Source: Entamoeba invadens IP1 (taxonomy: Eukaryota > Evosea > Mastigamoebida > Endamoebidae). Taken from it: a DNA stretch of 64,000 nt. The position numbers were made by a program, and so were the translations under genes. The stretch is from NCBI RefSeq assembly GCF_000330505.1, contig NW_004443615.1:297866-361865 (forward strand). Direction: 5' to 3'. Position 1 is the stretch's first letter; each line of letters opens with the position of its first letter. Below are positions 10,914 through 21,945 of this stretch, in pieces. Under the pieces are notes generated by a model. That model did no database searches. It was not told where the DNA came from and saw nothing but the letters and a program-made list of their open reading frames with translations.

Positions 10914-11069
10914 TCTCTTTATTTACAGTTCCTCTCTTTATACCTATTTCCTTATTATAATAATAATAATAATTATAAATATATATTTAATAGTATAGTT
11001 TACAAATGCCACACTACAACTATGTTCTAATTCATTACAACTCCAAATAACAAGAAGAACACTGAAAAA

Positions 11070-11585
11070 TTAAAGATCATCAAGGGTATATACTCGGTTT
11101 TGTGGTGGTGGCAAATCGTCTTGACTGTCTTCATCGTCGTCCTCCTTTTCTTCATCATCAAAATCGCCCGCATCACTATCGTCAGAGACTTTGTCTCCAA
11201 CACCAAAACGGATATTTACATCTTTCTTTTGGCCAACCTCTTCTGTCTGCAGTCTCTCGGGGAGTTCTTTATATTTCTTCAATTGGATGACCTCGTCCGC
11301 ATTATACTTTTTGATGACATCCGCTTTATCCTCCTCATATTCTCTCAACGATACTAACACAACATCTCCTACTGATATCCACACCTTGCGTTGCATTTGT
11401 CCTCTAATATGGCACAACCGTTGTTTCCCATCAAAACAGTAAGCTTCGATACGTCGATTCCCTAAGATCCTAGTGACTTGTGCATACACTTGTCCCACTT
11501 CTTTAAATTCTAATTCACGCCCTTCGGAGCTCATCCCACCTCTTCGGCCTCCTCTCTTTCCTCCTTTTCCTTTTGCTCGTGGCAT
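11070..11585 (-). CDS. translation initiation factor eIF1A
   Basis: A 171-residue protein with the whole eIF1A layout. There is a basic Gly/Lys/Arg-rich N-terminal tail ([17 protein letters not shown]) and an S1-like OB fold at about residues 25-105 ([34 protein letters not shown], then [17 protein letters not shown]). After that come the helical segment and a long acidic C-terminal tail (Asp/Glu-rich) ending YTLDDL, like the DIDDI-type end of the family that contacts eIF5B. It binds the 40S ribosome and, with eIF1, supports scanning and start-codon choice. Length and motif order match the family; no anomaly seen. Confidence 0.95.
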   Translation of the reverse strand: MPRAKGKGGKRGGRRGGMSSEGRELEFKEVGQVYAQVTRILGNRRIEAYCFDGKQRLCHIRGQMQRKVWISVGDVVLVSLREYEEDKADVIKKYNADEVIQLKKYKELPERLQTEEVGQKKDVNIRFGVGDKVSDDSDAGDFDDEEKEDDDEDSQDDLPPPQNRVYTLDDL

Positions 11586-11761
11586 CCTCTGATTTTCCAG
11601 TTATTTTGTAGTCCACCAAATTGCTCCAAACCCTTTTTACTTCTCTTTTTGAGTCTTGCAATTATACTATATGATTATAGTACTTTTACTACCATTTTAT
11701 TATTCCTTCAGCCCGTGCTGGGCATCTTGAAACTCTTCTACTTTTGAAATTCAATTACAAA

Positions 11762-14246
11762 TCACCAGAGGCCGGACTTCTGCTTTTCTGATTGTTGCCG
11801 CCATGACTTCCACTCCTTGAACATTTTGAAGTCCGCGTCGAAGAGTTCAACAAAGTCTTCGTCGGAGAGGTGGAAGACCAGATCGTCTTTATCGATACCG
11901 TCGGGGTGTTTTTCCAATTCTGTGAAGGAATAGATATCCATGCCGAGTGTATTTTTCAGACGATGTCCATCAATGATCTCTGCTGGACCTTTCTGTCTTA
12001 ACATAGTTCGTGTCAAGTCATTGTTCCCTCCATTCTTCGATAACTTGAGTGTTGAGTCTGCTACAGATGCTTTTCGTTCTTTTTTGTTAGCTTGTGGTGT
12101 GCTAGTAGTGACAACAGGAGTGCTTGAGAGTGATGGCTTTGATGAGATAGTAAGTGAGAAGACGTCTGAATTCCGGTCTTTTTTCACACACTTTTTGTCG
12201 GAGTCTTCGAAGGATTCTGGAATACAAGACGCCCTCGAAACTAATTTCTGTTGTGCTGGTCCTTTGACAATAACAGTGACAAAAGGAAGTTGGTCATTAG
12301 TGAGTGGCGTGTCACGTCGATTATAGACACCAATTTTCGAGTTGTTATCTTTCAACCGTTTCATCAATTCCGTCTCGACGTCGACATCTCTTTGAATGAA
12401 GACGTCGGCTTCACTCTTATTCTTAATTTCATTCTTACGAGTCTCTTCCGCTGTTATTGGGAGGGACGCCACCATCTTATTCATCTCTTGCGCATTGTTC
12501 TTGCGGAGTATCCCCTCAACCATTTTAATCACCCCAAAGTCGCGACTTAACTTGCACCCAATCAGTTTCACCTTCGTCTTCTTCCCCACACGAATCTTAA
12601 ACGCATCTTTTCGGGAATTACATGGCAAGAGGACAATTCGATTCATTGGAAATGCGTATTTAATGACGTCGTTAGTTGCTATATAGAGATATGTGTTCGT
12701 CATGATAAGCACTACTTTCGTGGTTTTATGTTTCAAGTCACATTCGTAGTAGATCTCTTCATTCACTAAATCAGTGAATTTGCCATGTTTGTATTTGTCT
12801 AAGACGTTCACCGGTTTCCTCGCATTGTCCGCCTTCGTTTTGTTCTCGTTGATCTCCGTCGTTACTGTCTTGACTAATGTGATCATTTCTTTTAATAAAG
12901 CATAGTCGGGGTGCGTCTCCCACGTTCTTTTTAACAGCTCATTCAACAGTAAGACGTACCTTGGAAGTCTCTGGACGGGCATAATCAAATACGACGACAC
13001 GTCTTTCCCATTCTGCTTCTCTTCGTCTAACGCATCTTTCACACAGTCAATGCACATGATCTCTTCAACTCTTTTCAATGATAACGAGTAGTTATTCATA
13101 TATATGGTATACACTTCCTTAACTCCTTCTATTTGCTTGTAGACGGATATCCATGCAGTGTTGGGCGCTAAGTCTTTCGTCGCCTTTTTCAGTGACTCGC
13201 AGAAGCCTTTGTTAAACGCATAGATCTTCTCTAAATCACTGAAGATGACTTCTACGGTATCGGTCTTTAACACGCCACGCTTCACATAGTTCTCGATGAT
13301 ATGGACGTATTTGTCCATGCCTTCTCGTAAGTACCGGACATAGTCCTCTTCTGTTTTCACCATCTCTTGCGTCACTTTCAATCGAAACGCACTCTTCTTC
13401 TTTAATGCGTTCATTTCATTCTTTGCAAAAAAGCGTCTGAAGTATGCCTGTGCCTTCGAAATAGTCTTTTCAAAGTCCTCCACTAGTCATGAGTCAACTA
13501 GTTCTCTCTAATACTATTTTATTTCTATATAATAATGAGTTGGAATGACTTTCTAATAAATATGAAAAACAAACTATTAAATTCCTTATTAGTCGACATT
13601 AAGTATGTTAAAGTACGACGGAAGACTTCATCAGAGACTCGTACCTTCCCCGCAAGAACAAACTTTTGTGACAATTTGAGCTGTTCTTGGATCACATTAA
13701 TCTCTTCAGCACTTGGCATATTCGACTTGACCTCAGAAATTTTCACTTCAGGAAATGGTTTGATGTCGTACTGTTTAAAGCACTCGGTGACAAAGAGGAA
13801 AATGCATTCGACGACTTTCACGATGTTCTATTTGTTATTTTAAATATAATAATAGAATAGTATAATTATTATAATTGTTCTATATATATTTATAACTACC
13901 AAATATAGTAAATATATAAAAAATAGATACTATACTTGTGGTACTCTAAGCAACAAACGCCTTGAACGAAGTCGTCATATATAATTTGTCTTAAAAGAGG
14001 GACGTGCATCTCTTTGCAGACTTGAATGAACATGTTTAAGTTTTCGATTTGTTTGTACGTGTGTTTCGAGTCGTGAATGAAAGGGATAAGGTCGTCGTCG
14101 ATCATTTTAGTGACAAAGCACAAGACAGTTCCGCTCTTTAATGACTTGCAGAGGTCCGGGTCGATCCCAACACCAACCATCGATTCGATCCATCGCACCA
14201 GCATCATTTTCTTTTGCAGAAAGCCGAGCAACAATTCGTCGTCCAT
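11762..14246 (-). CDS. CH - RhoGEF (DH-PH) - villin headpiece protein, three exons
   Basis: Exon 1 (13959-14246) and exon 2 (13575-13827) encode a calponin-homology domain, an actin-binding fold: LVRWIESMVG, the LKSGTVLC segment, and NIVKVVECIF after a GTTTGT...AG intron at 13828-13958. Exon 3 (11762-13482) encodes a DH domain (VTQEMVKTEEDYVRYL, then YLIMPVQRLPRYVLLLNELL), a PH-like domain, a Ser/Lys linker and a C-terminal villin headpiece (PDGIDKDDLVFHLSDEDF, ending SGLW). I join exon 2 to exon 3 by a second GTTTGT intron (13483-13574): the exon-3 frame has no ATG at its start and a TGA just upstream, and the splice is exactly in phase. About 753 residues. Alternative: a ~183-residue CH protein ending at 13514, and a separate RhoGEF starting at the ATG at 13414. 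Confidence 0.68.
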
Positions 14247-14878
14247 GACTTGAATTTCGAGCTCAAGTTGTCTTTTTTTTCTCTGATTAATTAATAGAAC
14301 TATTAGAAAAGTGGCTAATGGTTACTCTTCTAATAAGCCACAGAAATTGGTGTTTTGTGTTGTGCTATTAATGGAATTTGAATTCGGTTCATTGACATTT
14401 TTCTTCGCGTCGGATCCATTTTATTGGTTCATTTATAGTTAAATGAGTTAGATCTGAGATTAAGTATTATAATAGTATCCCTTTCTATTTAATTAATAAA
14501 CAACCAAAGTAACTTGGAAACTACTTCATTCAATCTCAGGTCGACTAAAACTATACGGAAACTATTATCGCAAGTAACTCTAATTAAAAAAAGTAATGAA
14601 AATGTTTATTTTATTTGACTGATTCGATTCAAAGAGCTACCTGTTTTTTTATGCTATTAATTTATGAGAAAATTATTAGAAAATTAATGGTAATTTATTA
14701 GAATTTTATTAAAATTTTATTAGAAATTTATTAAAAATTTAATAAAGTTTTATTAGAATTTATAGAAAATGTTTCAGAATTCTGTGCTATTAAAATGAAT
14801 GAACAAGAAATAGTAAAAAGAACTATACTTGATATAAATAAAAAAATCGGACTGTTGGTAAGTCTTTGTTGCTTTGAA
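14247..14878. other. intergenic with degenerate AT repeats
   Basis: Very AT-rich. At about 14666-14770 a block of degenerate copies of a TTATTAGAAATTTATT-like unit is visible. The motif AAAGAGCTACCTG followed by a T-run sits at 14631-14650 (see the related copies near 18.35 and 18.46 kb). No gene seen; a 61-codon plus-strand frame at 14795 overlaps the end of the phosphatase gene and looks spurious. Confidence 0.45.
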
Positions 14879-17422
14879 TTAGATTTCCGTGTTAAATATG
14901 TTCTTCAGAAACTTGATGAATGGGGCTATTTTAACACCTTTATAGCACCGGAACATATGAGGTGCAAATCGAGTGACTAAGGTGTCTGGCTCTTCCCCAA
15001 GGATCTTAAGTTTCTTGATGAAAGACACGATGTAACAAAACAAGTGTCTGTACTCATCTGGTATAACAAATCTAATAGTTTTGAATATGTCTGCCTCGGT
15101 TAAGTTATTGTTATCTGTCATATCATAAAAAGAGAGTGGGTGGTGGAGTGCCGACAAGAATGTGAGTAGTCCGTCACAGAACAATTGAATTGGTCCTTTA
15201 TCAAAATTCGATTCCGTGTTCAAAGCATACACCAAATTCCTGAGTTGGTCTTCTGAATAGACTTTTGGCATCGTTTCCACAAAGCAATTCATTTGGTAAT
15301 TCTTAATAATATAATCTGTCAGCCTATAGATCTCTTTTGGTACCCAAAATGGGAGTTTATTATATAACACACTCTTATTAGGTTGTCCTACAATAGGCCG
15401 AGGTAATCGATTTAGTGACTCGAGACGCATCCCGAAGATACAAGGAGGTGTTTTCACTATGACTGTCATCGGGACTTCGAGACTTTTGTCGTCGCCAAAT
15501 TGGAAGACAACCTTTTTCAGTAACATGTTTCTGTCTTGGTACATCCAAGCGTATTGCAGTTGGATGTAGATTTGAACGGTAACAACAACAACATCTTTCC
15601 CTTCAAAAATGTCGATAACTCCATCACACGATTGAATAGAAAGCCAGTCGTTTTGATACACCCCATCAACACTATCTTTAACACTGTATTTCACTGTAAA
15701 TTTCCCAACATTCCGTATTGTGGTCTTCACTGTGTACGACTTAAATAACTCGACACCTTCGACAGTCAATATGTTGGGTTCTACAATCACTTTTGGCACT
15801 TTAATTCTCTCATACTTCTCAGCAACCCTTTTCAAATAAGTTTCAACAATGCGCTTCTTGTCTTTGTCGACTTCTTGTAAGTCTGCGTTGAGCACACACG
15901 ACACGGGTTTGTGGTCGCTTTGATAGAGTTCGTGGCTTGTGTATTTCACGACTTCGACGTGATGGCGATTTTCAGTCTTCCACAGGATTCTATCGCACCA
16001 CGACGGGATCCTATTGTCAACGTATTCCCCCGACCCAATCACTATTTTAAACGTCGGATCGAATGTTATTGGCGCTTCAGAGAAGTTACTGAAGACTTCT
16101 TTTCGTTGAATAGATTGTAACAGTTGATCGTGTTTAATCAGTTTATTCATCTTCTTTGCCTTCAAATTCTTCCTCACGTCGAAGTCGGTCATTTCCACTC
16201 TGTAATTCAAATCGCCTTCCCAGAAGACAATGTCATGGTCTAATAGATTCACTTTCATTTTCTCCTTCTTAATGTCCGAATAATATGTGATCCTCATTTT
16301 CGCGATTTCGTTCCAGTCTTGATTTCTCTTCTCCCAAAAGTGTTGATGAGCAGCCAAATGACTCACAACAAAGCAAACAGTTGAGTCGTAGATTTTCATG
16401 CGATACGCAACACCTCCTTTATTCGCTAATTTGCCACTCATCGCACCAACTCGAGTATCTTCATACCCAACTTCGGTGATCTTTCCTTCCATTTCTGTAT
16501 TAAAAAAGACGTACTGGACGACTCCGCATAATTGGTAATACCCCAACTTCTTATACATTTTGGGTCCTCGATTGATTGAAGCTAAGATCAAATTCTCCCA
16601 CATGATCGACTTCTCAGAGTACTTCTTCCCCGTAATGATCGCGTCGATTTTCATTTCAAGTTCTTGTAACCCACACACTATTATATCAGGCTCGTCGTCG
16701 ACGCCTTGTGTCCACTTGTTAACTTCATCGATGTTGAATACACATTGATTCACATTCCACGTACACATAAGTACTTTAATGCGCTTTGCAGTGGCATAAT
16801 ATGGTAAGTTGTTGAGCATATTTGTTTTCAGCCACATCTCTTTGTCAGTGAAATAAGAAGTGATGTCATTGTATAACACCATATTCGACGCGATGTACTC
16901 TCGACTCGGTTCGTGTTCACTTTCGATCCACCTCTTTGGTGCAATGGGATTAAAAAAAGTGTTCTGTGTCTCGATAGTGAAGTCCAATTCCCTTTGTGGT
17001 GTTGTGACGGGTGATGGACTTTCAATCTCGACGTCTTCGACTTTCCTTTGTTTCAGAAATGATCTTCTGCCGACGTCGTCTATATCATGTAACGCAGATC
17101 GACTGCCAAGTAAGATTCTTCTTGTTTCCGGTTGTGGTTCTAATTGCACTGTAGCCCGATTTTTCCTTTTACTTCCACCCCACTGCATTTTTCTTGGTGT
17201 TGTTTCTGAAGGACTTAATGAGGACTCGTGTTCCCGTGGAGATATTTGTTTCTCATTGTCTTCTTCTGGAAGTTTGGGTGAGGAGAAGATACGACGTCTA
17301 TCTGCACCTATGATCGTTGCTGGTCGATTATTGGTACGACACTCTTTACTAAAAAATAAAGGCTTGTCTACAGACTTCTCTTGTTTTGAGATATCTGGCG
17401 ATGGGTGTGGAGTCACAGACAT
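14879..17422 (-). CDS. OCRL/INPP5B-type inositol polyphosphate 5-phosphatase with RhoGAP-like tail
   Basis: An 847-residue protein that removes the 5-phosphate from phosphoinositides such as PI(4,5)P2. The N-terminal ~210 residues are Ser/Pro/Arg-rich and disordered. The catalytic domain follows: TWNVNQC, DIIVCGLQELEM near residue 254 (metal-binding Glu), GDLNYRVEM near 402, PSWCDRILW near 476, SDHKPV near 502, all the family's active-site motifs. An ASH-like beta domain (about 545-660) leads to a C-terminal RhoGAP fold (about 690-847). In the latter the arginine-finger position is not an obvious GxxR, as in OCRL where this domain is catalytically weak and serves to bind Rho-family GTPases. 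Acts at endosomal and plasma membranes, and in phagocytosis in other amoebae. Confidence 0.92.
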   Translation of the reverse strand: MSVTPHPSPDISKQEKSVDKPLFFSKECRTNNRPATIIGADRRRIFSSPKLPEEDNEKQISPREHESSLSPSETTPRKMQWGGSKRKNRATVQLEPQPETRRILLGSRSALHDIDDVGRRSFLKQRKVEDVEIESPSPVTTPQRELDFTIETQNTFFNPIAPKRWIESEHEPSREYIASNMVLYNDITSYFTDKEMWLKTNMLNNLPYYATAKRIKVLMCTWNVNQCVFNIDEVNKWTQGVDDEPDIIVCGLQELEMKIDAIITGKKYSEKSIMWENLILASINRGPKMYKKLGYYQLCGVVQYVFFNTEMEGKITEVGYEDTRVGAMSGKLANKGGVAYRMKIYDSTVCFVVSHLAAHQHFWEKRNQDWNEIAKMRITYYSDIKKEKMKVNLLDHDIVFWEGDLNYRVEMTDFDVRKNLKAKKMNKLIKHDQLLQSIQRKEVFSNFSEAPITFDPTFKIVIGSGEYVDNRIPSWCDRILWKTENRHHVEVVKYTSHELYQSDHKPVSCVLNADLQEVDKDKKRIVETYLKRVAEKYERIKVPKVIVEPNILTVEGVELFKSYTVKTTIRNVGKFTVKYSVKDSVDGVYQNDWLSIQSCDGVIDIFEGKDVVVVTVQIYIQLQYAWMYQDRNMLLKKVVFQFGDDKSLEVPMTVIVKTPPCIFGMRLESLNRLPRPIVGQPNKSVLYNKLPFWVPKEIYRLTDYIIKNYQMNCFVETMPKVYSEDQLRNLVYALNTESNFDKGPIQLFCDGLLTFLSALHHPLSFYDMTDNNNLTEADIFKTIRFVIPDEYRHLFCYIVSFIKKLKILGEEPDTLVTRFAPHMFRCYKGVKIAPFIKFLKNIFNTEI

Positions 17423-18705
17423 ACAAAGTGCTTTCTTATTTTTATTTACTTTATTTAACTTAATTCTTTTGAAAGTTAATCTGCTTCATAAAAGTACTGA
17501 AAATATTATACTTGTATAGTTCTTTGTATTATTTATTTTAATTTATTGTTCGTATTTTGTACTTAATTAGCAATTTTGTTTTCTTTTGTTTTCTATGATC
17601 TTATAGTGGAGGAAATCAACCTTCTTATTGTTATTTGTATAATTTATTGAATTAAGTTTATAAGTTCATTATTTACATTTTTTTTTCGTTGTAACATATC
17701 TTAATAGTATTTTAAAATGTAACATTCTTTCAATCCGGTTGTCCCGATGATTTTCGTTTTTTTGGTCAATAAAAATTTTTTACTTAACAAAAAACTCCAT
17801 TTCCTAAAAAGTGAAAAACTATTTATTACGATATTTTATTATAAATTTACTATAAAAAATGTATTTGTAAAAAACAGACATGTTTTTTTGCACTTCGATA
17901 TTTTTAAGATAGAAAAAGACGATAAAACTTGATAATTAAGCGATGTTGCCATAGTATTCTAAAGTTATAGTAGTCGTTATAAACCATAATTATAGTTTGC
18001 ATATTATAAATTATGGTACATAAAACTGATACAAAATCGGAATAGATTCTACTTGTCTTTTGTTAATAAAACAACATTTTTGGTTAATAATTTAAAATGG
18101 TTAAATAAATATATAAATAAAGAATTTGTTTTACGTGTAATCAAAAAAAACTCAAAAATTTTATACACATCTAATGTAAGCAATACAACATTACAATGAC
18201 TCCATGATTAAATAGTCGATAACACTTAAATATATAATACAAAGTGTTATTATTTTTTGTAGACTGTAATACTTTTTTATAGTTTATTTCTTTTATAAAT
18301 TATAAAAGTATTATATCAAATAACAAGTAAACTATTGACTTAAACTTTAAAGAGCCACCTTTTTTTTCAAGAATCTATTAATTGAAATAACTAACTATTA
18401 AATGACTAAATAAATCATTAATTAAGTTTATAAGAGTCAATCAATAGACTTCAATGAAGAGAGCCACTTCTTTTTTTTATGAATTTTTTACTTCCCTACA
18501 TCCCTGTAATTGAGATGTTATAATAAAAAATATTAAAATTTAATTAGAAGTACAATGATGTATTGATAGGCGAAGTAATTTAGTCAATTTTCCCACAAAT
18601 TTTCACGCAATTCTTCCAATATCAAGTCACTTCAATTTGACTCTTTAAAAACTCTTTTTCTAGGAATTTGGTTATATAAGTGAAAAACTTGAAAAAGCAT
18701 TCAAA
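17423..18705. other. long intergenic spacer
   Basis: About 1.3 kb of AT-rich sequence between two divergent genes. Two copies of an AGAGCCACYT motif followed by eight or more T residues occur at 18349-18367 and 18460-18478. No coding frame is convincing; the 61-codon frame at 17747 is Phe/Lys-rich low-complexity text. Confidence 0.45.
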
Positions 18706-19565
18706 ATGTTTTCGAGACACTCCAGACTGGAATACGAACAAAGACTTTCCAACAGTTTGTTATACCATTCAACATACTATATAAATCTTTAGTAATATTA
18801 TATTTTTATTATTATTAATACGAAGGTATTAATTTACTGAGCTCAATACGAACATTCCCGGAGTGCCAATATATGTGCAAAATAGTGATGGACCAATTCA
18901 GGATAATGCAACAACTTCAAGTTGAGTGTAAATTCCTTCCCGAGATATGTGTCATCATGACACGTGAGATGGAACTCTTTGAACCAAAATTAGCAACAGC
19001 TGAGCGGGAGTGTCAGATCTTATTTGAGATGGAGAAGGACAAAGATTATATAGCCGAAGGTATCTTATCCCGTGAAGGGTATACATTATCACCAAGTCAT
19101 TGTGAAGGTCTATGTATTGATATCCCAAGAGGAAGCACATCAGACAACGTCAAAGTTTGCTTATGGAATCGACACAGTGCCACCAACCAATTGTTCCAAT
19201 TCATCCCTTATAGAAATCAAGCACATCCTTCTTGTTTCCTCATTCAAAACTTGAATTCAGGAAAGTACCTTGGCGTCCAAAAAGGAAAGACTAAAGCTGG
19301 GTCTTTTATCATGCAAACCAATGACGATGTATCACTCGCTGATAACCACTGGACTCTTCAACCAACGGGAAATGGAAAATTCTGTATCCAATCCGCTCAC
19401 TCCGAATTAACTCTGGACGTCTATGAAGGCGGAAAGAAACCGGGGTCGGAGTTGTGCCTTTGGCACAACAAGAAACAGCTAAATCAACAGTTCTCACTCC
19501 AAAGATCCCCAGACGAAATGGCATCCACCAAGGCAAGAAGAAACATCGCCGAAAAGTCATTTTGA
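18706..19565 (+). CDS. ricin-type beta-trefoil lectin domain protein (two exons)
   Basis: A short first exon, 18706-18754, starts at an ATG (MFSRHSRLEYEQRL); an intron at 18755-18825 (71 nt) starts GTTTGT and ends GAAG; exon 2, 18826-19565, continues in phase, giving about 262 residues. Residues about 20-90 are helical with a coiled-coil look. Residues about 94-240 are a beta-trefoil of the ricin-B type: the repeated LCIDIPRGS / VKVCLWNRH and LTLDVYEGG / ELCLWHN pattern, with QxW-like endings (QLFQF, NHWTL, QQFSL). It should bind glycans. There is no signal peptide, so it appears cytosolic or unconventionally secreted. A shorter model starting at 18873 would lose the first 32 residues. Confidence 0.78.
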
Positions 19566-19799
19566 GGTAATTCATTTTTCAGTTAAGATCACTTTGACGT
19601 ATTCATAATTAACCCGTCATGGTATGACTGGTCATTTGCAAGTTTGAATAATCCCGATTCTGTACGTCCTATTGTACTGTCAACGGAAGTATAAAATTAT
19701 TATAAAATTGCTATAATTTTACTATATTAAGCTATAGTATATATATAGTTTTTTAACTTATGTAACCAATTATTTAGTGAAGTGTTTTATTTGAAGAAT

Positions 19800-20420
19800 G
19801 AAAAAGACAAAAATTGGTAACTTCTAACGTGTTTTGTCGGGACCAACAGGAATGTCAAATTCATTTATGCCAGTTTTTCACAAACAAGAATAGTGTATTA
19901 TACATATAGTATAATTTGTTAAATATGACTTATACAGTATTATTTCTGAATTGAGATGTTGTTGAAAGAATCCAAAAATAGCCATCAACTTCCCGATAAA
20001 TTCAAGTCAAATATACTAACAACAAGAGAATTAGAAGGAAGTGTTTTACAAAGATATAATGATTATCAAAGGTAGAGAAGTGAAGAGAACAGTATTTTTA
20101 TATTGCCGATGTGTTATTGAGTTTTGCCGAACGAGAGAATAGCCTGAATAATTTCTTAAAACACCTGCAATTCAAGCTTTAACAATCATTTGATATTATT
20201 TGAGTTACCAAACAACTCAAATATGAAGAAAAACGACTTGAAGAAATGACAAATTACTTTAATGAACTCATTCCAAGTATTTAGAGTCTTAAAAAGGCAT
20301 AATAGATCCCCACCAACCAAATAAGTCCACAAGTAAAATGCTGCCGAAAACCAATGAAGTCATCGATAGAACTCGGCGAACAAACAAAAAAAAACGTCCA
20401 ACTAAATAATGAAACTGAAA
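19800..20420 (+). pseudogene. decayed coiled-coil protein gene
   Basis: Between the lectin and PKB-like genes, coding-like fragments are scattered over more than one frame. An ATG at 19956 opens a 40-codon frame (MLLKESKNSHQLPDKF...) that stops after YNDYQR. A second frame from about 20084 reads ADVLLSFAEREN, then runs on in the same frame through 20400, with TAA, TGA, TAG, TAA and TAG codons between stretches such as KYEEKRLEEMTNYF. A short piece near 19840-19895 (GPTGMSNSFMPV) and another at about 19595-19690 (NPSWYDWSF) may belong to it. The amino-acid texture is helical, perhaps BAR-like. The several in-frame stops argue against introns alone. It could instead be a heavily spliced gene. 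Confidence 0.55.
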
Positions 20421-20433
20421 AAGACCAAATCCA

Positions 20434-21777
20434 ATGGATAATGTTAGGGCTGGATGGCTAGTGAAACAAGGGGGAAGTTGGAAGAGTTGGAAAAAGCGCT
20501 GGTGTGTCTTAACACCGACGGGGATGATATTTTATTTTAAAGATAAAAAGGATGTGAACAGCTTAGGGTGTGTTGATGTGAATTCTGCGTCGGAGGTCTT
20601 AGTTGAAGATGAGAAGAAAAAAAATTGCTTTGGGATAGTGACACCCAATCGTACTTTTTTCATGGCTGCAGAGTCCTCAGAAGAGCGGGACAATTGGATC
20701 CAAAGTGTTTCTCGTTTTCTGAAAACAAAGACGGGGACTACACAACCTTCCAAAGCTGAAGGTCAACCGCAAGCCGTTGTAGATGGACAAGGGCAGAAAA
20801 AGAAGACGGTTGATGACTTTGAAATGCTATCATTAATAGGAAAGGGGTCTTTTGGTAAAGTGATGCAAGTGAAAGAGAAGGAGACTGGGAAAGTTTATGC
20901 GATGAAGATCTTGAATAAGTCGCATATTATTGATAATAATGAAGTCGAACATACAATGGCAGAGAAGAGTGTGTTATCCAAATCTAAGAATCCATTTTTG
21001 ATGCAAATGCACTACTCCTTCCAAACTGGTGATAAGTTATACTTCATTCTCGACTTTGTCAATGGCGGGGAACTGTTCTCTCATTTACAACGGGAGCACC
21101 GGTTCTCTATTGAACGAACGCGATTTTATGCTGCGGAGTTATTAATTGGATTGAAATATCTTCATGATGCGGGGATTGTATACCGTGACTTGAAGCCTGA
21201 AAACATCTTATTAACAGACGACGGTCATATTTGTATTACCGACTTTGGACTGTGTAAAGAAGGGTTGACTGATAAAGACCAAACAAATACATTCTGTGGA
21301 ACACCGGAATACTTAGCGCCAGAAATCTTGTTGGGGAATGGATATGGCTTTGCTGTTGATTGGTGGAGTTATGGCACTTTAATCTATGAAATGTTATTGG
21401 GACTGCCACCCTTCTTTGATAATGACGTCCAAACGATGTATCAGAAAATAGTCTCGGACGACGTTCGATTCCCGAAAAACACGCCGCCGGCTATTAAAGA
21501 TTTTGTCGCCGCGTTACTCCAGAAAGACCCAACAGATCGGTTGACCGACCCGGATGTGATGATGAAGCATCCCTTCTTTAAAAACATGGACTTCGACTTA
21601 GTGCTTGCAAAAAAGATCAAACCGCCATTCATACCAAACGTGACAAGTAAAGATGACACTGCAATGATCTCGGAGGAATTCTTGGAAGAGACACAAGACG
21701 CTATTAATGAGGAGAAACAATCTGTTCCGAGGAATGGAGGAGTCGACTTCTCGGGGTTTACATACGTCAGTAAGTAA
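20434..21777 (+). CDS. PKB/Akt-like AGC protein kinase with N-terminal PH domain
   Basis: A 447-residue kinase. PH domain at residues about 4-95 (GWLVKQGGSWKSWKKRWCVLT ending in the conserved Trp of DNWIQSV), which would bind 3-phosphoinositides. The kinase domain at about 125-380 has GKGSFGKVMQV, YAMKILNK, VYRDLKPEN, DFGLC and TFCGTPEYLAPE, with the activation-loop Thr at about residue 286. The C-terminal tail ends with a hydrophobic motif FSGFTYVS (Thr about 443), the site phosphorylated by TORC2-type kinases in the family. Domain order and length fit Akt/PKB. It would act downstream of PI3-kinase in motility and phagocytosis. No introns. Confidence 0.93.
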   Translation: MDNVRAGWLVKQGGSWKSWKKRWCVLTPTGMIFYFKDKKDVNSLGCVDVNSASEVLVEDEKKKNCFGIVTPNRTFFMAAESSEERDNWIQSVSRFLKTKTGTTQPSKAEGQPQAVVDGQGQKKKTVDDFEMLSLIGKGSFGKVMQVKEKETGKVYAMKILNKSHIIDNNEVEHTMAEKSVLSKSKNPFLMQMHYSFQTGDKLYFILDFVNGGELFSHLQREHRFSIERTRFYAAELLIGLKYLHDAGIVYRDLKPENILLTDDGHICITDFGLCKEGLTDKDQTNTFCGTPEYLAPEILLGNGYGFAVDWWSYGTLIYEMLLGLPPFFDNDVQTMYQKIVSDDVRFPKNTPPAIKDFVAALLQKDPTDRLTDPDVMMKHPFFKNMDFDLVLAKKIKPPFIPNVTSKDDTAMISEEFLEETQDAINEEKQSVPRNGGVDFSGFTYVSK

Positions 21778-21945
21778 ATTATTGCCTTTCAGTTGTTTAT
21801 AATTCGATTCTCTAATATACTTTCTTTCATAACATCGATATACTACTCTTTGATTCTTGTGTTGGTCTATATTAGATCTTTTATAAGTTATGAACTATTA
21901 CTTTCTAATTTAATGATCTAATGGGAATAAAGAACTAAATAAGTC

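Noticed and set aside
13514..13574. Short third exon ending the CH gene at 13514
   Set aside because: Phase works, but it adds only K-I-K before a stop and leaves the downstream RhoGEF frame without a start; kept as the alternative model.
14666..14770. Possible CRISPR-like or satellite array
   Set aside because: Units are degenerate, A/T-only and without spacers; ordinary low-complexity sequence in a eukaryotic spacer.
17747..17932. 61-codon plus-strand frame in the spacer before the lectin gene
   Set aside because: Lys/Phe-rich low-complexity text without any conserved pattern.
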